Assembly: GCA_910578275.1 (NCBI GenBank)
Contig: CAJTPR010000009.1
Location: forward strand, 1 to 64,000
Source of the DNA: an uncultured Bacteroidales bacterium
GTDB lineage: Bacteria > Bacteroidota > Bacteroidia > Bacteroidales > P3
DNA: 64,000 bases
Direction: 5' to 3'
Under the pieces are notes generated by a model. The model had not been told where the DNA came from and did no database searches. It was given only the letters and a program-made list of their open reading frames with translations. Shown piece by piece: positions 1 through 12,700 of the stretch (position 1 is the stretch's first letter; each line of letters starts with the position of its first letter). The translations under genes and the position numbers were made by a program.

Positions 1-92
1 GGCCCTATTTCTACTTCATCTCCTTCCGCGACGCCTACGGAAAGAAAAAACAACAGAGCGGAACCGTCACCATCCTCGGATCCAACGAATAA
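1..92 (+). CDS. C-terminal end of a probable T9SS cargo protein (partial)
   Basis: An open frame enters from the left edge and stops with TAA at 90-92, leaving 29 residues that end GTVTILGSNE. Aromatic and charged strands followed by a K/Q-rich stretch and GTVT-[IL] near the terminus resemble the last two strands of the gliding-motility type C-terminal (type B) sorting domain of Bacteroidota secreted proteins, which commonly end GTVTLIR. That family assignment is an inference from a very short tail; the rest of the gene lies outside the window. recG starts 10 bases downstream, so the two could be co-transcribed. Confidence 0.4.
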   Translation, partial: PYFYFISFRDAYGKKKQQSGTVTILGSNE

Positions 93-102
93 AGACCAGG
101 AA

Positions 103-2208
103 ATGTTCGATTTCGGTGCACAGCAGATAGAATATCTCAAAGGCGTGGGCCCGGCCAAGGCGGAAGTCCTGAAAGCGGAAGCCGGCATACACACCTATTG
201 GGACCTGCTGAATTATTTTCCGTTCCGCTACGTCGAAAAGGGACATTTCATCAAAATCGGGCAAATCCGCGACGACAAGAACAGCGTGGCATTGAAAGGC
301 AAGATCGTTTCCGTGACCGAAAAGGGATTCGGCAGGAACAAACGCCTGGTAGCCCTGTTCAAAGACGATACGGGTAGCATGGAACTGACATGGTTTTCGG
401 GAATACGCTGGATTTCGCAGAAACTGCGGCCGGACGTCCATGTGACCGTGTTCGGGAAACCCTCCATATTCAACCATCGCCTGAGCCTGAACCATCCCGA
501 AATAGAAGTGATCGACCCGGCCAAGCCCGTCAACGAGGAAGGCCTGGGCATACAGCCGCTTTATCCGTCGACCGAGAACATGAAAAACCGGGGCTTGACG
601 ACCAAGGTGATGGCCAACATCACGCAGAACCTCTGCCGGCAAGCCTACAAAAGCATACCGGAAATACTTCCCCGAAGCATAACGAACCGATACCGGTTGC
701 TTTCACGGGAAGAGGCCTATCGCCATATCCACCACCCGGCCAGCCTCGCCTTTGCCGAAGCGGCACGCCAACGGCTCAAGTTCGAGGAACTGCTGATCCT
801 GCAGTTGAAGATACTCCGTCAAAAACTGCACGTGAGCAAGACAAGAGGGCTGGTCTTCGACAAGGTGGGAGACCATTTCCTTTATTTCTTCAACAACAAC
901 CTGGCATTCGAACTGACCGACGCGCAAAAACGGGTAATCAAGGAAATCCGCGGCGACACGCGCACCGGATTCCAGATGAACCGCCTCTTGCAAGGCGACG
1001 TGGGAAGCGGCAAGACCATCGTCGCGCTCATGTGCATGCTGCTTGCCGTCGACAACGGCTTTCAGGCTTGCCTGATGGCACCCACCGAAATCCTGGCCAG
1101 GCAACATTTCGCGAGCCTTTCCAAGATGCTTGCCAAGATGAACGTGCGCATGGGACTGCTCACGGGTTCAAGCACGAAAAAAGACCGCGACATCTTGCTC
1201 AACCTGCTCGGCGACGGACAGATGCACTTGCTCGTAGGCACGCACGCGGTACTGGAAGATGCCGTGAGATTCAAGAACCTGGGATTGGTCGTCATCGACG
1301 AACAGCATCGTTTCGGCGTGGCGCAACGGGCCCGGCTCTGGGAAAAGGGCAGGATTCCTCCCCATGTGCTGGTGATGACGGCTACCCCCATTCCGCGCAC
1401 GCTCGGCATGACGCTCTACGGCGACCTGGAAGTTTCGGTCATCGACGAACTTCCGCCCTCCCGCAAGCCCGTAAAGACGCTCCACCTCACCGACAAGGAC
1501 AGGCTCAAGCTTTTCGCGTTCCTGAGGCAGGAAATAGCCAAAGGACGGCAAGCCTATATCGTCTATCCGCTCATACAGGAATCGGAGAACCTCGACTTGA
1601 AGGACTTGATGGACGGTTACGAAAGCATCAGCCGCGCCTTCCCCATGCCCGAATACCAGTTGAGCATCGTCCACGGCAAGATGAAATCCGAAGCGAAGGA
1701 ATTCGAGATGCAGCGTTTCAAGTCCGGAAAAACGCAGATCATGGTGGCCACCACGGTGATAGAAGTAGGCGTGGACGTTCCCAACGCCAGCGTGATGGTC
1801 ATCGAGAACAGCGAACGTTTCGGACTGGCGCAACTGCACCAATTGCGCGGACGGGTGGGACGCGGGGCGGAGCAATCCTACTGTATCCTGATGAGTTCCG
1901 ACAACCTGAGCGGAGATGCCAAGGAACGTATCGGCACGATGGTAGCCACCAACGACGGATTCAAGATCGCCGAAGCCGACCTCAAGCTCCGCGGCCCGGG
2001 CGACTTGCAAGGCACCCGGCAAAGCGGGCTGCTGGCGCTCAAACTGGCGGACATCGTGCAAGACGAGAACATCGTCCGGGCCGCACGATACACGGCCACC
2101 GAAATCCTGCAAGAAGACCCCGGCCTGACATTGCCCGAACATCAAGGCCTGGCAAGGGAAATGGAAAAGGACGGCAAAGAGAAGAACATCTGGGCAAAAA
2201 TCAGTTGA
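103..2208 (+). CDS. recG: ATP-dependent DNA helicase RecG
   Basis: RecG is a cytoplasmic superfamily 2 helicase that drives fork reversal and branch migration at stalled forks and recombination intermediates. The 701 residues match the usual RecG length. The N-terminal half holds the helix-hairpin-helix-like start (IEYLKGVGPAKAE) and the wedge OB domain. Walker A GDVGSGKT lies near residue 298, the DEQH box near 399 and the motif III TATPIPRT soon after. The C-terminal helicase half contains HQLRGRVGRG and ends with the RecG-specific LRGPGDLQGTRQSG segment. The ATG at 103 is the first start after the upstream stop. It heads a tight operon: uvrA begins one base after its stop, so translational coupling is likely. 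Confidence 0.97.
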   Translation: MFDFGAQQIEYLKGVGPAKAEVLKAEAGIHTYWDLLNYFPFRYVEKGHFIKIGQIRDDKNSVALKGKIVSVTEKGFGRNKRLVALFKDDTGSMELTWFSGIRWISQKLRPDVHVTVFGKPSIFNHRLSLNHPEIEVIDPAKPVNEEGLGIQPLYPSTENMKNRGLTTKVMANITQNLCRQAYKSIPEILPRSITNRYRLLSREEAYRHIHHPASLAFAEAARQRLKFEELLILQLKILRQKLHVSKTRGLVFDKVGDHFLYFFNNNLAFELTDAQKRVIKEIRGDTRTGFQMNRLLQGDVGSGKTIVALMCMLLAVDNGFQACLMAPTEILARQHFASLSKMLAKMNVRMGLLTGSSTKKDRDILLNLLGDGQMHLLVGTHAVLEDAVRFKNLGLVVIDEQHRFGVAQRARLWEKGRIPPHVLVMTATPIPRTLGMTLYGDLEVSVIDELPPSRKPVKTLHLTDKDRLKLFAFLRQEIAKGRQAYIVYPLIQESENLDLKDLMDGYESISRAFPMPEYQLSIVHGKMKSEAKEFEMQRFKSGKTQIMVATTVIEVGVDVPNASVMVIENSERFGLAQLHQLRGRVGRGAEQSYCILMSSDNLSGDAKERIGTMVATNDGFKIAEADLKLRGPGDLQGTRQSGLLALKLADIVQDENIVRAARYTATEILQEDPGLTLPEHQGLAREMEKDGKEKNIWAKIS

Positions 2209-2209
2209 C

Positions 2210-5158
<2,949 letters not shown>

Positions 5159-5161
5159 GCG

Positions 5162-6862
5162 ATGTCGAACGTAGAAATCATCTGCAAGAACACGGGGATA
5201 CGCAAGGAATATCCCATGGGCGTCACGTTGGCGCAAATCGCCGCCGACCAACAGGTCGTTCTCAAGGACGACATATTGGGCGCCAAATGCAACAACAAGC
5301 TGCGCGAATTGTCGTATGAAGTCTATAAGCCGAAAACCATCGAGTTCATCGACATAAACGACTCCATCGGCTATGCCATGTACCTCCGTTCCATGGTATT
5401 CATCCTTTTCAAGGCCGTGCGCGACCTCTGGCCGGAATGCACGTTGAAGGTGGAACACGCCTTGCCGTTGGGAAGCTATTGCGAAATCCTGGGACGCAAC
5501 GGGGAACTCACGCTCGACATGGTCATGAAACTGCGCGACAGGATGCAGCAGATCGTGGACGCAAGGCTGCCTTTCGTCCGTACCGTGCTGCCCACCGAAG
5601 AGGCCATCGAAATCTTCAAGAAGAACCGTCTCAACGAAAAAGTGCTGCTTTTCCAGACAAGGAGGGAACTGTACACCACCGTCTATACCTTGGACGACGT
5701 TTCCAACTACTTCTACGGTTATCTCGTCCCGCATACGGGCTATATCAAGAATTTCCATATAGACCGCTATTTCGGCAACGGCCTCATCGCCATGCGCCCC
5801 GATGCCGGCGAAATCATCGGCCAAGACACGCGCAAGTTCCTCTCCACCCTGATACAGGAAGCCCTTGACGGAGGAAGCAAGCTCTTCAAGACGTTCCAGG
5901 AGCAGAAAGACTGGCTCGACATCATGGGGGTGCCCTACGTGGGCAATCTCAACAAGGTGGTGCTGGAAGAAGGTCCGGGACGGCTCATCAAGATTTCGGA
6001 AGCCTTGCAGGAAAAGAAAATCGCCAATATCGCCGACATGGTGGTAAAAAGCCCCGATTGCCGCATCGTGCTTATCAGCGGACCATCCAGTTCCGGCAAG
6101 ACATCGTTCTGCAAGCGGCTTTCCATCCAATTGCAGGTCTTGGGCTATCAAACCGCCGAAATCTCGCTGGACGACTATTTCGTGGATCGCGAAAAGACCC
6201 CCTTGGACGAAAACGGCGAATACGACTTCGAATGTATCGAGGCCATCGACCGCGAATTTTTCAACCAGCAGCTCGACCAGATGCTGCAAGCCAAGAACGT
6301 CGAGATAAAGCTCCCCACCTACGACTTCAGGGACGGTAAACGGAAATTCCTGGGCAAGAAAGTGAAAGTCTCGCCCAAGACCATCCTGATCATCGAGGGC
6401 ATACACGGACTGAACCCCGCCTTGACCACGATCGATCCCCGGTTCACGTTCAAGATCTTCGTTTCGGCACTCACCCATATCAGCATCGACACGCAAAACC
6501 CCGTAAGCAGTACCGACAACCGTCTCATACGACGCATGGTGCGCGACAACAACTTCCGCGGCAACACCGCGCTCGACACGCTAAGCCGTTGGGCGAGCGT
6601 GCGCAGGGGCGAAAACAAGAACATCTTCCCCTATCAGGAAAACGCCGACGTCATGTTCAATTCCGCCCTCCTTTTCGAGTTGGGCGTATTGAAGAAACAT
6701 GCCGAACCGCTCCTGCGCGAGATTCCCGAAAGTTCGGAACACTACGGAGAAGCCACGCGATTGCTCAAGTTCCTTTCGTATTTCGTCTCGATAGACGAAA
6801 AGGAAATCCCCCCTACCTCCATCTTGCGCGAATTCCTGGGAGAAAGCAGTTTCATTTACTAA
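5162..6862 (+). CDS. TGS-like/uridine-kinase family nucleoside kinase
   Basis: The 566-residue protein has two parts. The N-terminal 300 residues begin with a TGS-like fold (MSNVEIICKNTGIRKEYP) and continue with a region like the threonyl-tRNA synthetase editing-domain neighbourhood. The C-terminal part is a P-loop kinase of the uridine kinase/phosphoribulokinase family: GPSSSGKTS near residue 306, the substrate DDYF motif, and a second acidic strand IEGIHGLNP. This two-part architecture is a recognised but poorly characterised Bacteroidota and Firmicutes family usually annotated as nucleoside kinase. The physiological substrate is not shown by the sequence. It is third in the recG operon, three bases after uvrA and 12 before murF. 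Confidence 0.85.
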   Translation: MSNVEIICKNTGIRKEYPMGVTLAQIAADQQVVLKDDILGAKCNNKLRELSYEVYKPKTIEFIDINDSIGYAMYLRSMVFILFKAVRDLWPECTLKVEHALPLGSYCEILGRNGELTLDMVMKLRDRMQQIVDARLPFVRTVLPTEEAIEIFKKNRLNEKVLLFQTRRELYTTVYTLDDVSNYFYGYLVPHTGYIKNFHIDRYFGNGLIAMRPDAGEIIGQDTRKFLSTLIQEALDGGSKLFKTFQEQKDWLDIMGVPYVGNLNKVVLEEGPGRLIKISEALQEKKIANIADMVVKSPDCRIVLISGPSSSGKTSFCKRLSIQLQVLGYQTAEISLDDYFVDREKTPLDENGEYDFECIEAIDREFFNQQLDQMLQAKNVEIKLPTYDFRDGKRKFLGKKVKVSPKTILIIEGIHGLNPALTTIDPRFTFKIFVSALTHISIDTQNPVSSTDNRLIRRMVRDNNFRGNTALDTLSRWASVRRGENKNIFPYQENADVMFNSALLFELGVLKKHAEPLLREIPESSEHYGEATRLLKFLSYFVSIDEKEIPPTSILREFLGESSFIY

Positions 6863-6874
6863 CAACCGGAAAAG

Positions 6875-8197
6875 ATGCAGGCATTTTGCACGGATGAAGA
6901 GATCTTCCATCTCTACCTGAAACACCGGATCATCTGCACCGACACGCGGAAGATCGTTCCCGGGTCCATCTTCTTCGCCCTCAAGGGCGAGCATTTCGAC
7001 GCCAACACGTTCGCCGCCGAGGCCCTCTCCCAAGGTTGCGCCGCGGCGGTGGTCGACAACCCGGAACATGCGGGCAAGGACCGCTTCCTGGTAAAGGACT
7101 GCCTCGCCACCTTGCGCGGCATAGCCGTCATGTACCGTAAATCGCTCATGATCCCGGTCATCGGCATTACGGGAACCAACGGCAAGACCACGACCAAGGA
7201 ACTGGTACGTTCGGTGCTTTCGACAAGATTCAGGACCTATGCCACGCAAGGAAACCTCAACAACCATATCGGCGTGCCGCTCACCTTGCTCTCCATTCCG
7301 TCCGACACCGAAATCGCCATTGTCGAAATGGGCGCGAACCATCCCGGGGAAATCGCCGGACTGTGCCGCATCGCGCTGCCCACTTACGGCATCATTACCA
7401 ACGTGGGCAAAGCGCACCTGGAGGGATTCGGTTCGTTCGAGAACATCGTGAAGACCAAGACCGCCCTGTACGACTTCTTGCGGAAAGTGAACGGAAAAGC
7501 CTTCGTGAGCCACCGAAACACGCTATTGATGGAAGCCAGCATGGGCATGGAACGCTATTGCTACGGCGATTCTCCGACGGCCTTCCTCCGGATGACGGGA
7601 ACCGAAAGCCGCCAGGCCTGCCTCTCGTGCCTCCTGCACGGGGCGGCGGCCAGCATGGGCACGTTGGAAGTACATACCCGCCTGGTAGGCGCCTACAATC
7701 TGGAAAACGTGGCGGCCGCGGCCTGCGCCGGACGTTATTTCGGCCTGAACGACCACGAAATAAGGGAAGGCATCGAAAACTACACGCCGACCAACCTGCG
7801 CTCGCAAAGCATCAAGGCGGGTAGCAACACGATCATCGCCGACACCTACAACGCCAATCCCACCAGCATGGAGGCGGCCATAGAAAATTTCGCGAACTTG
7901 CCGCTGGCCGACGAAAAGGCGGTGATTCTCGGCGACATGCTCGAACTGGGCAAGGCCTCCGACGAAGAACACCGGAAAGTAGTGGAGCATCTCAAGGGAA
8001 AAAATATCCGGACGGCCTTCCTGGTCGGCCGCTGTTTCTCAAGAATCAAGCAGCCGCAAGGATTTCTTTGCTTCGCCGACGTCGACAAGCTCATCGCCCA
8101 TCTGCAACGTCACCCGATGGCCAACCACGGCATTCTCGTCAAAGGATCGCACGGCATCCATCTCGAAAAGGTGCTGGAATTCCTGCAAGGCGCCTGA
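6875..8197 (+). CDS. murF: UDP-N-acetylmuramoyl-tripeptide--D-Ala-D-Ala ligase MurF
   Basis: MurF adds D-Ala-D-Ala to the UDP-MurNAc-tripeptide, the last cytoplasmic peptidoglycan precursor step. The 440 residues follow the Mur ligase layout: an N-terminal substrate domain with DTRKIVPGSIFFALKGE, a central ATPase with GITGTNGKTTTKE near 95-107, the NLNNHIGVPLTLL segment, and a C-terminal domain with ADTYNANPTSMEAA and LGDMLELG. These motifs separate it from MurC, MurD and MurE. It is the last gene of the recG operon, away from any division cluster in this window, and converges on hydF with 25 bases between the stops. I see no strong terminator hairpin in that gap. Confidence 0.96.
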   Translation: MQAFCTDEEIFHLYLKHRIICTDTRKIVPGSIFFALKGEHFDANTFAAEALSQGCAAAVVDNPEHAGKDRFLVKDCLATLRGIAVMYRKSLMIPVIGITGTNGKTTTKELVRSVLSTRFRTYATQGNLNNHIGVPLTLLSIPSDTEIAIVEMGANHPGEIAGLCRIALPTYGIITNVGKAHLEGFGSFENIVKTKTALYDFLRKVNGKAFVSHRNTLLMEASMGMERYCYGDSPTAFLRMTGTESRQACLSCLLHGAAASMGTLEVHTRLVGAYNLENVAAAACAGRYFGLNDHEIREGIENYTPTNLRSQSIKAGSNTIIADTYNANPTSMEAAIENFANLPLADEKAVILGDMLELGKASDEEHRKVVEHLKGKNIRTAFLVGRCFSRIKQPQGFLCFADVDKLIAHLQRHPMANHGILVKGSHGIHLEKVLEFLQGA

Positions 8198-8222
8198 AAC
8201 CATCATACGACCGCCCTTTTCC

Positions 8223-9482
8223 TCAGGAAAGCATGCCGCCATGCGGAGAGAACATCCGCGTGGCGCGTGAAAACATGCCGTTCGCCCAAGCCAAGGCCAT
8301 GCCGTAATTGGCCACCGGGACGCCTGCCTTTTGCAAGGTCCTCACCCTGTCGGCCAATTGACGAGGCGTGGCCATGCAGCCGCCGCATTGGATGGCGAGA
8401 GAGAAAACCGAAAGGTCTCCCGGCAAAGGATCCGTTCCCGAAACAAAATGGAACTCAAGGTCCTTTCCGCTTTTCTTGCGGATGGCGGCAGGCAGCTTCA
8501 CGCGTCCTATGTCGTGGCAATTCACCTGATGCGTGCAAGACTCCAACATGAGTATCTTCTGTCCGTCGGCCAGATGGTCCAACCGGCTTGTCCCTTGCAG
8601 ATAGGTTTCAAAATTTCCTTTCTGACGGGCCAGGCAGATGCTGAATCCGGTCAACGGCTGATCTTCCGGCAGCATTTTCTCCACTTGTCCGAAGGCCTGG
8701 CTATCGGTAACCACCAAGGCCGGCGGGGAAGGCAAGGATGCCGTCACTTGCGGCAGTTCTTCCACACGGCAAAGCACCGGCACGGCATGAAGGTCCAGGC
8801 ACTGACGAGCCAGCATCACCTGCGGCAGGATCAGACGCCCTTCAGGGGCTTCGGCGTCGATGGGACAGACCAATATGACATAATCCCCCCCGCCCACCAT
8901 TCCTTGCAAGGCCGGACGTGTCTTTTCGGCCGCGCATCGACGGGTCATCGACGCGCGCAAGCTTCCGATGATTTCAGCCACCGCGTCGGGCAAGTTCCCG
9001 CCTTGCCCTTGGACACCTGCGCCAACAGAGGCCACGCTGAAATCCAATATCCGGCTATCGGGATAACGCTTTTCCAGCATCGAGCGCAAGGCCTCCGAAA
9101 GCGGCCGCTCGTCCGACTTGTTGTGCAGTATCAGGAACGGAATATCCTCTTTCTGAAGCAAATCGGCGAAATCCCGTTCGTCGGCGGCGAACACGTCGCC
9201 CGCCAGCACCAGCACGGCCGCATCCAGTCCCGTCACGGCGGCGAACGTCTTGTCGGCCCGCAGGCCTCCCAGTTCGCCCGTGTCGTCAAAACCGGCCGTA
9301 TCGATCAACACGCACCTGCCCAAGCCGAAAAGTTCACAGGATTTCCTCACCGGATCGGCGGTCGTTCCGGGAATATCGGATACGATGGACGTCTGCTGTC
9401 CCGTCAACAGGTTCATCAAGCTGCTCTTGCCCCGGTTCCTTTTCCCGAAAAGGGCTATGCGTAACGGATTCTTGTCGCTCAT
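8223..9482 (-). CDS. hydF: [FeFe]-hydrogenase H-cluster maturation GTPase HydF
   Basis: HydF is the GTPase scaffold that assembles the diiron subcluster and delivers it to apo-hydrogenase, working with HydE and HydG. The 419-residue protein starts MSDKNPLRIALFG; the longer frame upstream is not family-like. The G1 motif GKRNRGKS lies at 13-20, followed by DIPGTTADPV, a DTAG G3 motif and NKSD. The C-terminal cluster-binding part has Cys316-Thr-His318, then 46 residues, then Gln365-Cys366-Gly-Gly-Cys369. The family motif normally reads CxH...HCxxC, so the His before the second Cys pair is Gln here. hydE, hydG and the hydrogenase itself are not in this window. Confidence 0.94.
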   Translation of the reverse strand: MSDKNPLRIALFGKRNRGKSSLMNLLTGQQTSIVSDIPGTTADPVRKSCELFGLGRCVLIDTAGFDDTGELGGLRADKTFAAVTGLDAAVLVLAGDVFAADERDFADLLQKEDIPFLILHNKSDERPLSEALRSMLEKRYPDSRILDFSVASVGAGVQGQGGNLPDAVAEIIGSLRASMTRRCAAEKTRPALQGMVGGGDYVILVCPIDAEAPEGRLILPQVMLARQCLDLHAVPVLCRVEELPQVTASLPSPPALVVTDSQAFGQVEKMLPEDQPLTGFSICLARQKGNFETYLQGTSRLDHLADGQKILMLESCTHQVNCHDIGRVKLPAAIRKKSGKDLEFHFVSGTDPLPGDLSVFSLAIQCGGCMATPRQLADRVRTLQKAGVPVANYGMALAWANGMFSRATRMFSPHGGMLS

Positions 9483-9489
9483 GGCACGG

Positions 9490-9497
9490 CAAAGGTA
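9490..9497 (-). promoter_or_regulatory. Promoter -7 element for hydF
   Basis: On the minus strand TACCTTTG matches the Bacteroidota -7 consensus TAnnTTTG. Only seven bases separate it from the hydF ATG at 9482, so the transcript should start at or within a few bases of the start codon. I see no good TTG at the -33 position. Confidence 0.55.
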
Positions 9498-9697
9498 TCC
9501 AAAATCTTGTCCGGAAAGACTTTTTTTCACAAACCTGAAGCGGTACTTTCCGTCTGCATGATTCCCGGATTTCCGGCCGGGACCCGACACCGCCTATTCA
9601 AGGAAACACCCGGGACCATACCGCATAGCCGCATCTTTTTCAACACGCAAGCGTCTTTTTGTTAACAACTTTCCGTTAAAATCTTTTTCGCTTTTAT

Positions 9698-9705
9698 TAA
9701 TTTTG
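9698..9705 (+). promoter_or_regulatory. Promoter -7 element for the large secreted protein gene
   Basis: TAATTTTG matches TAnnTTTG. A TTA sits 19 bases upstream where TTG would be expected. The predicted leader before the ATG at 9761 is about 50 bases. The rest of the 278-base hydF to 9761 gap shows no gene. Confidence 0.5.
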
Positions 9706-9760
9706 TTGCGGACATGATTCCCATGCCCTGCACATCCGTAGAAAACAAAACATTTCAAAA

Positions 9761-12700
9761 ATGAAAAACGTTAAAGCGTTGCGAATTTGGGGGTTGACGC
9801 TCCTCGCCGCCTTGTTGACAAGTGTTTTCAGCCTGAAAGCCCAGAACACTTACGTGAAAATCTCCTCCGCCGATGAATTGACGGAAGGCACGTACCTCAT
9901 CGTATGTGAAACCAAATCCACGGCCGCGGCAGGACTGGACGGAAAACTGCTCGCCGTGGCCACGAACGTAGCCGCGGCAGAGGGAAAGATAATGACTTCC
10001 GTGGCCACGTCCGAGACAGGGGCGGAGCCTCACGAATTCCTTTTGACCAAAAGCAGCGAGAAATGGACCATCAAGGACATCGTCGCCAATAAATTCGTGA
10101 AAACGACCGCGGCCAAAGCGCTGACGCATGACGTGTCCGCATGGGAATGGACGATTTCCATATCCAACGGAGATGCCAAGATAACCTCCTCGGCTACGAG
10201 CCACGGCTATCTCCAATACAACTCAGATGCTCCCAGGTTTCTCAACTACACCTCCGCTCAGACCGCCATCCAACTCTACAAGAAAGACGAGGCCTCCGCA
10301 ACGACTTGCAGCTGGGTCACCGACGTCGTGGCCGAAATCAGCAAGGAGAATCTCGTCAAACTCAGCTGGACGGCTCCTGAGAATGTTCCCGCCAACGGCT
10401 ACAAGATAAGCATCACGCAAGGCCAGAACGCCGTGGTCACCGATCATGTCGTTGCCTCCGGAAGCACCGAATACGCTTGCGATCAAGTTTTGTCCGAAAA
10501 CACCGAATATACTTACAGCATCGTTTCCGTCTGCAGCGAAACCGAAGAAAGCGCGGCGGCCACGGGCAAATTCAAGACTCCTTTGAGAATAGACGGCATC
10601 GTCGTTTTCGAAGAGGACTTCGCCCGCTTCACCACCGGATCGACCACGGAATTGTCCAATAACCTGGACGCCTATACCGCTGTCAAAGGCTGGAAAGGAA
10701 GCAAGGTCTATGCTTCGGAATACCAGCGCAGCATCAAATTGGGGTCGGGTTCAGGCATCGGCCATATCCAACTTCCCGAATTGGATTTGATGGAAAACTT
10801 CACGATCTATTTCACCGCCGAAGGTTGGGCAGCGGACGAAAACCAGCTCAAGGTCTCGGTAAACGGAGTCCAATGTGGCGAACTCATCTCCATTCCCGTC
10901 GGCCAGGAAGGAGCCATAAAGGTCGACTACGCCGCTCCCGCGACCAAGGCCGGCACCTCCGGCAGCATGAAAGCCACGATCAAGATCGAAACGACCTCCA
11001 AACGTTGCAGGAGTCTCGACAACATCAGGATCTATCAGGCCGACTCCACGCCCAAGCCGCAACCCGTATGCAACGCCGTCGCCAATGTCCAGCCCAAACC
11101 CGGATACGGCCGCGTGGTGCTCTCATGGGAAGCACCGGAACCTGCCCCCTCCTCGGGTTATGCCGTCGAAATCTTCACCAAAGCAGACAATACTTCCGTA
11201 TTCAAAGACACGACGGATGCCAAGACGCTCCTGTGCGAAAGCCTGCAAGAAGATGTCGCCTACACCTACGCCATCACCTCGCTCTGCGCCGCCGGACTGA
11301 ACAGTGAGACCGTGACCGGCGATTTCACGACGTTGAAAAAGGGTGTACCCCACATAACCATAGAAAATCCCGGAGAAGGAAGGGAATACATTACCAGCAC
11401 GGTCACTTTCAGCTACCATACCGAATCCTTTCCGATCGGAACGGCCGAATCCGACAGCGGCTTTGCCAAATACACCATCACGGGCGACAAGCTCGAACAG
11501 CCCGTTACCGACACTTGTGCCCGGTTGTCGTTTACCCGGGAATTCGATTTCTCCGGTGACTACAAGGTTGAATTCACCTTGGTCGACAAGGACCTGAATC
11601 CGGTAACGGAAGCCAACACGATCGCCCGAAACTTCAGCGTGAACCTGCCCGATGCGGAAGCACCCGTTTTCGCGCCCGAAACCGCTTCGCTCGATACCGT
11701 CACCGACGTGACGCTGACCTGCCCCACCCAAGACGCCACGATCTACTACGCCTTGAACGGATCCGAATTCAAGGAATACACGCAGCCCGTGAAATTGGAA
11801 ACCAACGGCACCTATGCGTTCAAGGCATTCGCCCTTAAGGCCAGGATGGATACCAGCGCCATCACAAGCAAGACCTATACGCTCCGGCTGCCTATCGAAA
11901 TCGAGGGTGAAATCGTGTTCGAGGAACCTTTCGACAAGATAGAAAAGACCTCTACCTCCACGATCGACAAGGACATGGACAAATATACCCTGATGCCCGG
12001 CTGGAAGGCCGTGAATGTCTACCCGCAGACCGGAGGCATGGTCAAGATGGGCACGTCGAGCAAAATCGGTTCCATCGAAACGCCGGCATTGGACCTGAGC
12101 GCCAACGGAGGCAAATTCATCGTAGCCTTTGAAGCCCAGGCATGGAAAGGCGACATGGACAATTTCAACCTCGTCATCGGCAGCCAGACCATCAACGTGA
12201 CCGGGCTCGTGAATGACAAGGATGCCAGTTCGACCGTTTCCGACCTGAAAGAGTTCGCGTTCGAATTCACCAACGGCACGACGGAAACCAAAATCAAATT
12301 CGAGGCCGCGCTGGCGATCAAGAACCGCTTCTTCCTGGACAATATACGCATTTACCAGGTCCTTCCGGCCGTTCCGACCATCAACGTGCCGGCCTCCTTG
12401 GCGATGAGCACGACAATGGGCACGCCCGTCAGCCAGAAAGTCACCGTGAAGGGCAAATTGCTTGAAAACGACGTGACCGTGACCTGTCCCGCGGGCAACT
12501 TCAGCGTATCGCCCGCCACGTTGGCCAAGGCCGACGTGATGAGTGAAAACGGAGCGGAAATCACCGTGACCTTCAACGGGACGGTCGTTTCCGACAGCGT
12601 CGTCGTCACGCTTGCCAGCGGAACCCTCTCCAAGCAGATAAAGGTAAAGGCCTCCGCCGCCACGATCACCGAAGTAAACGATTTGACGGAATTGCTCCAA

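Noticed and set aside
8331..9464. A 377-codon plus-strand frame opposite hydF
   Set aside because: It lies within hydF and has no domain support; HydF motifs are clear.
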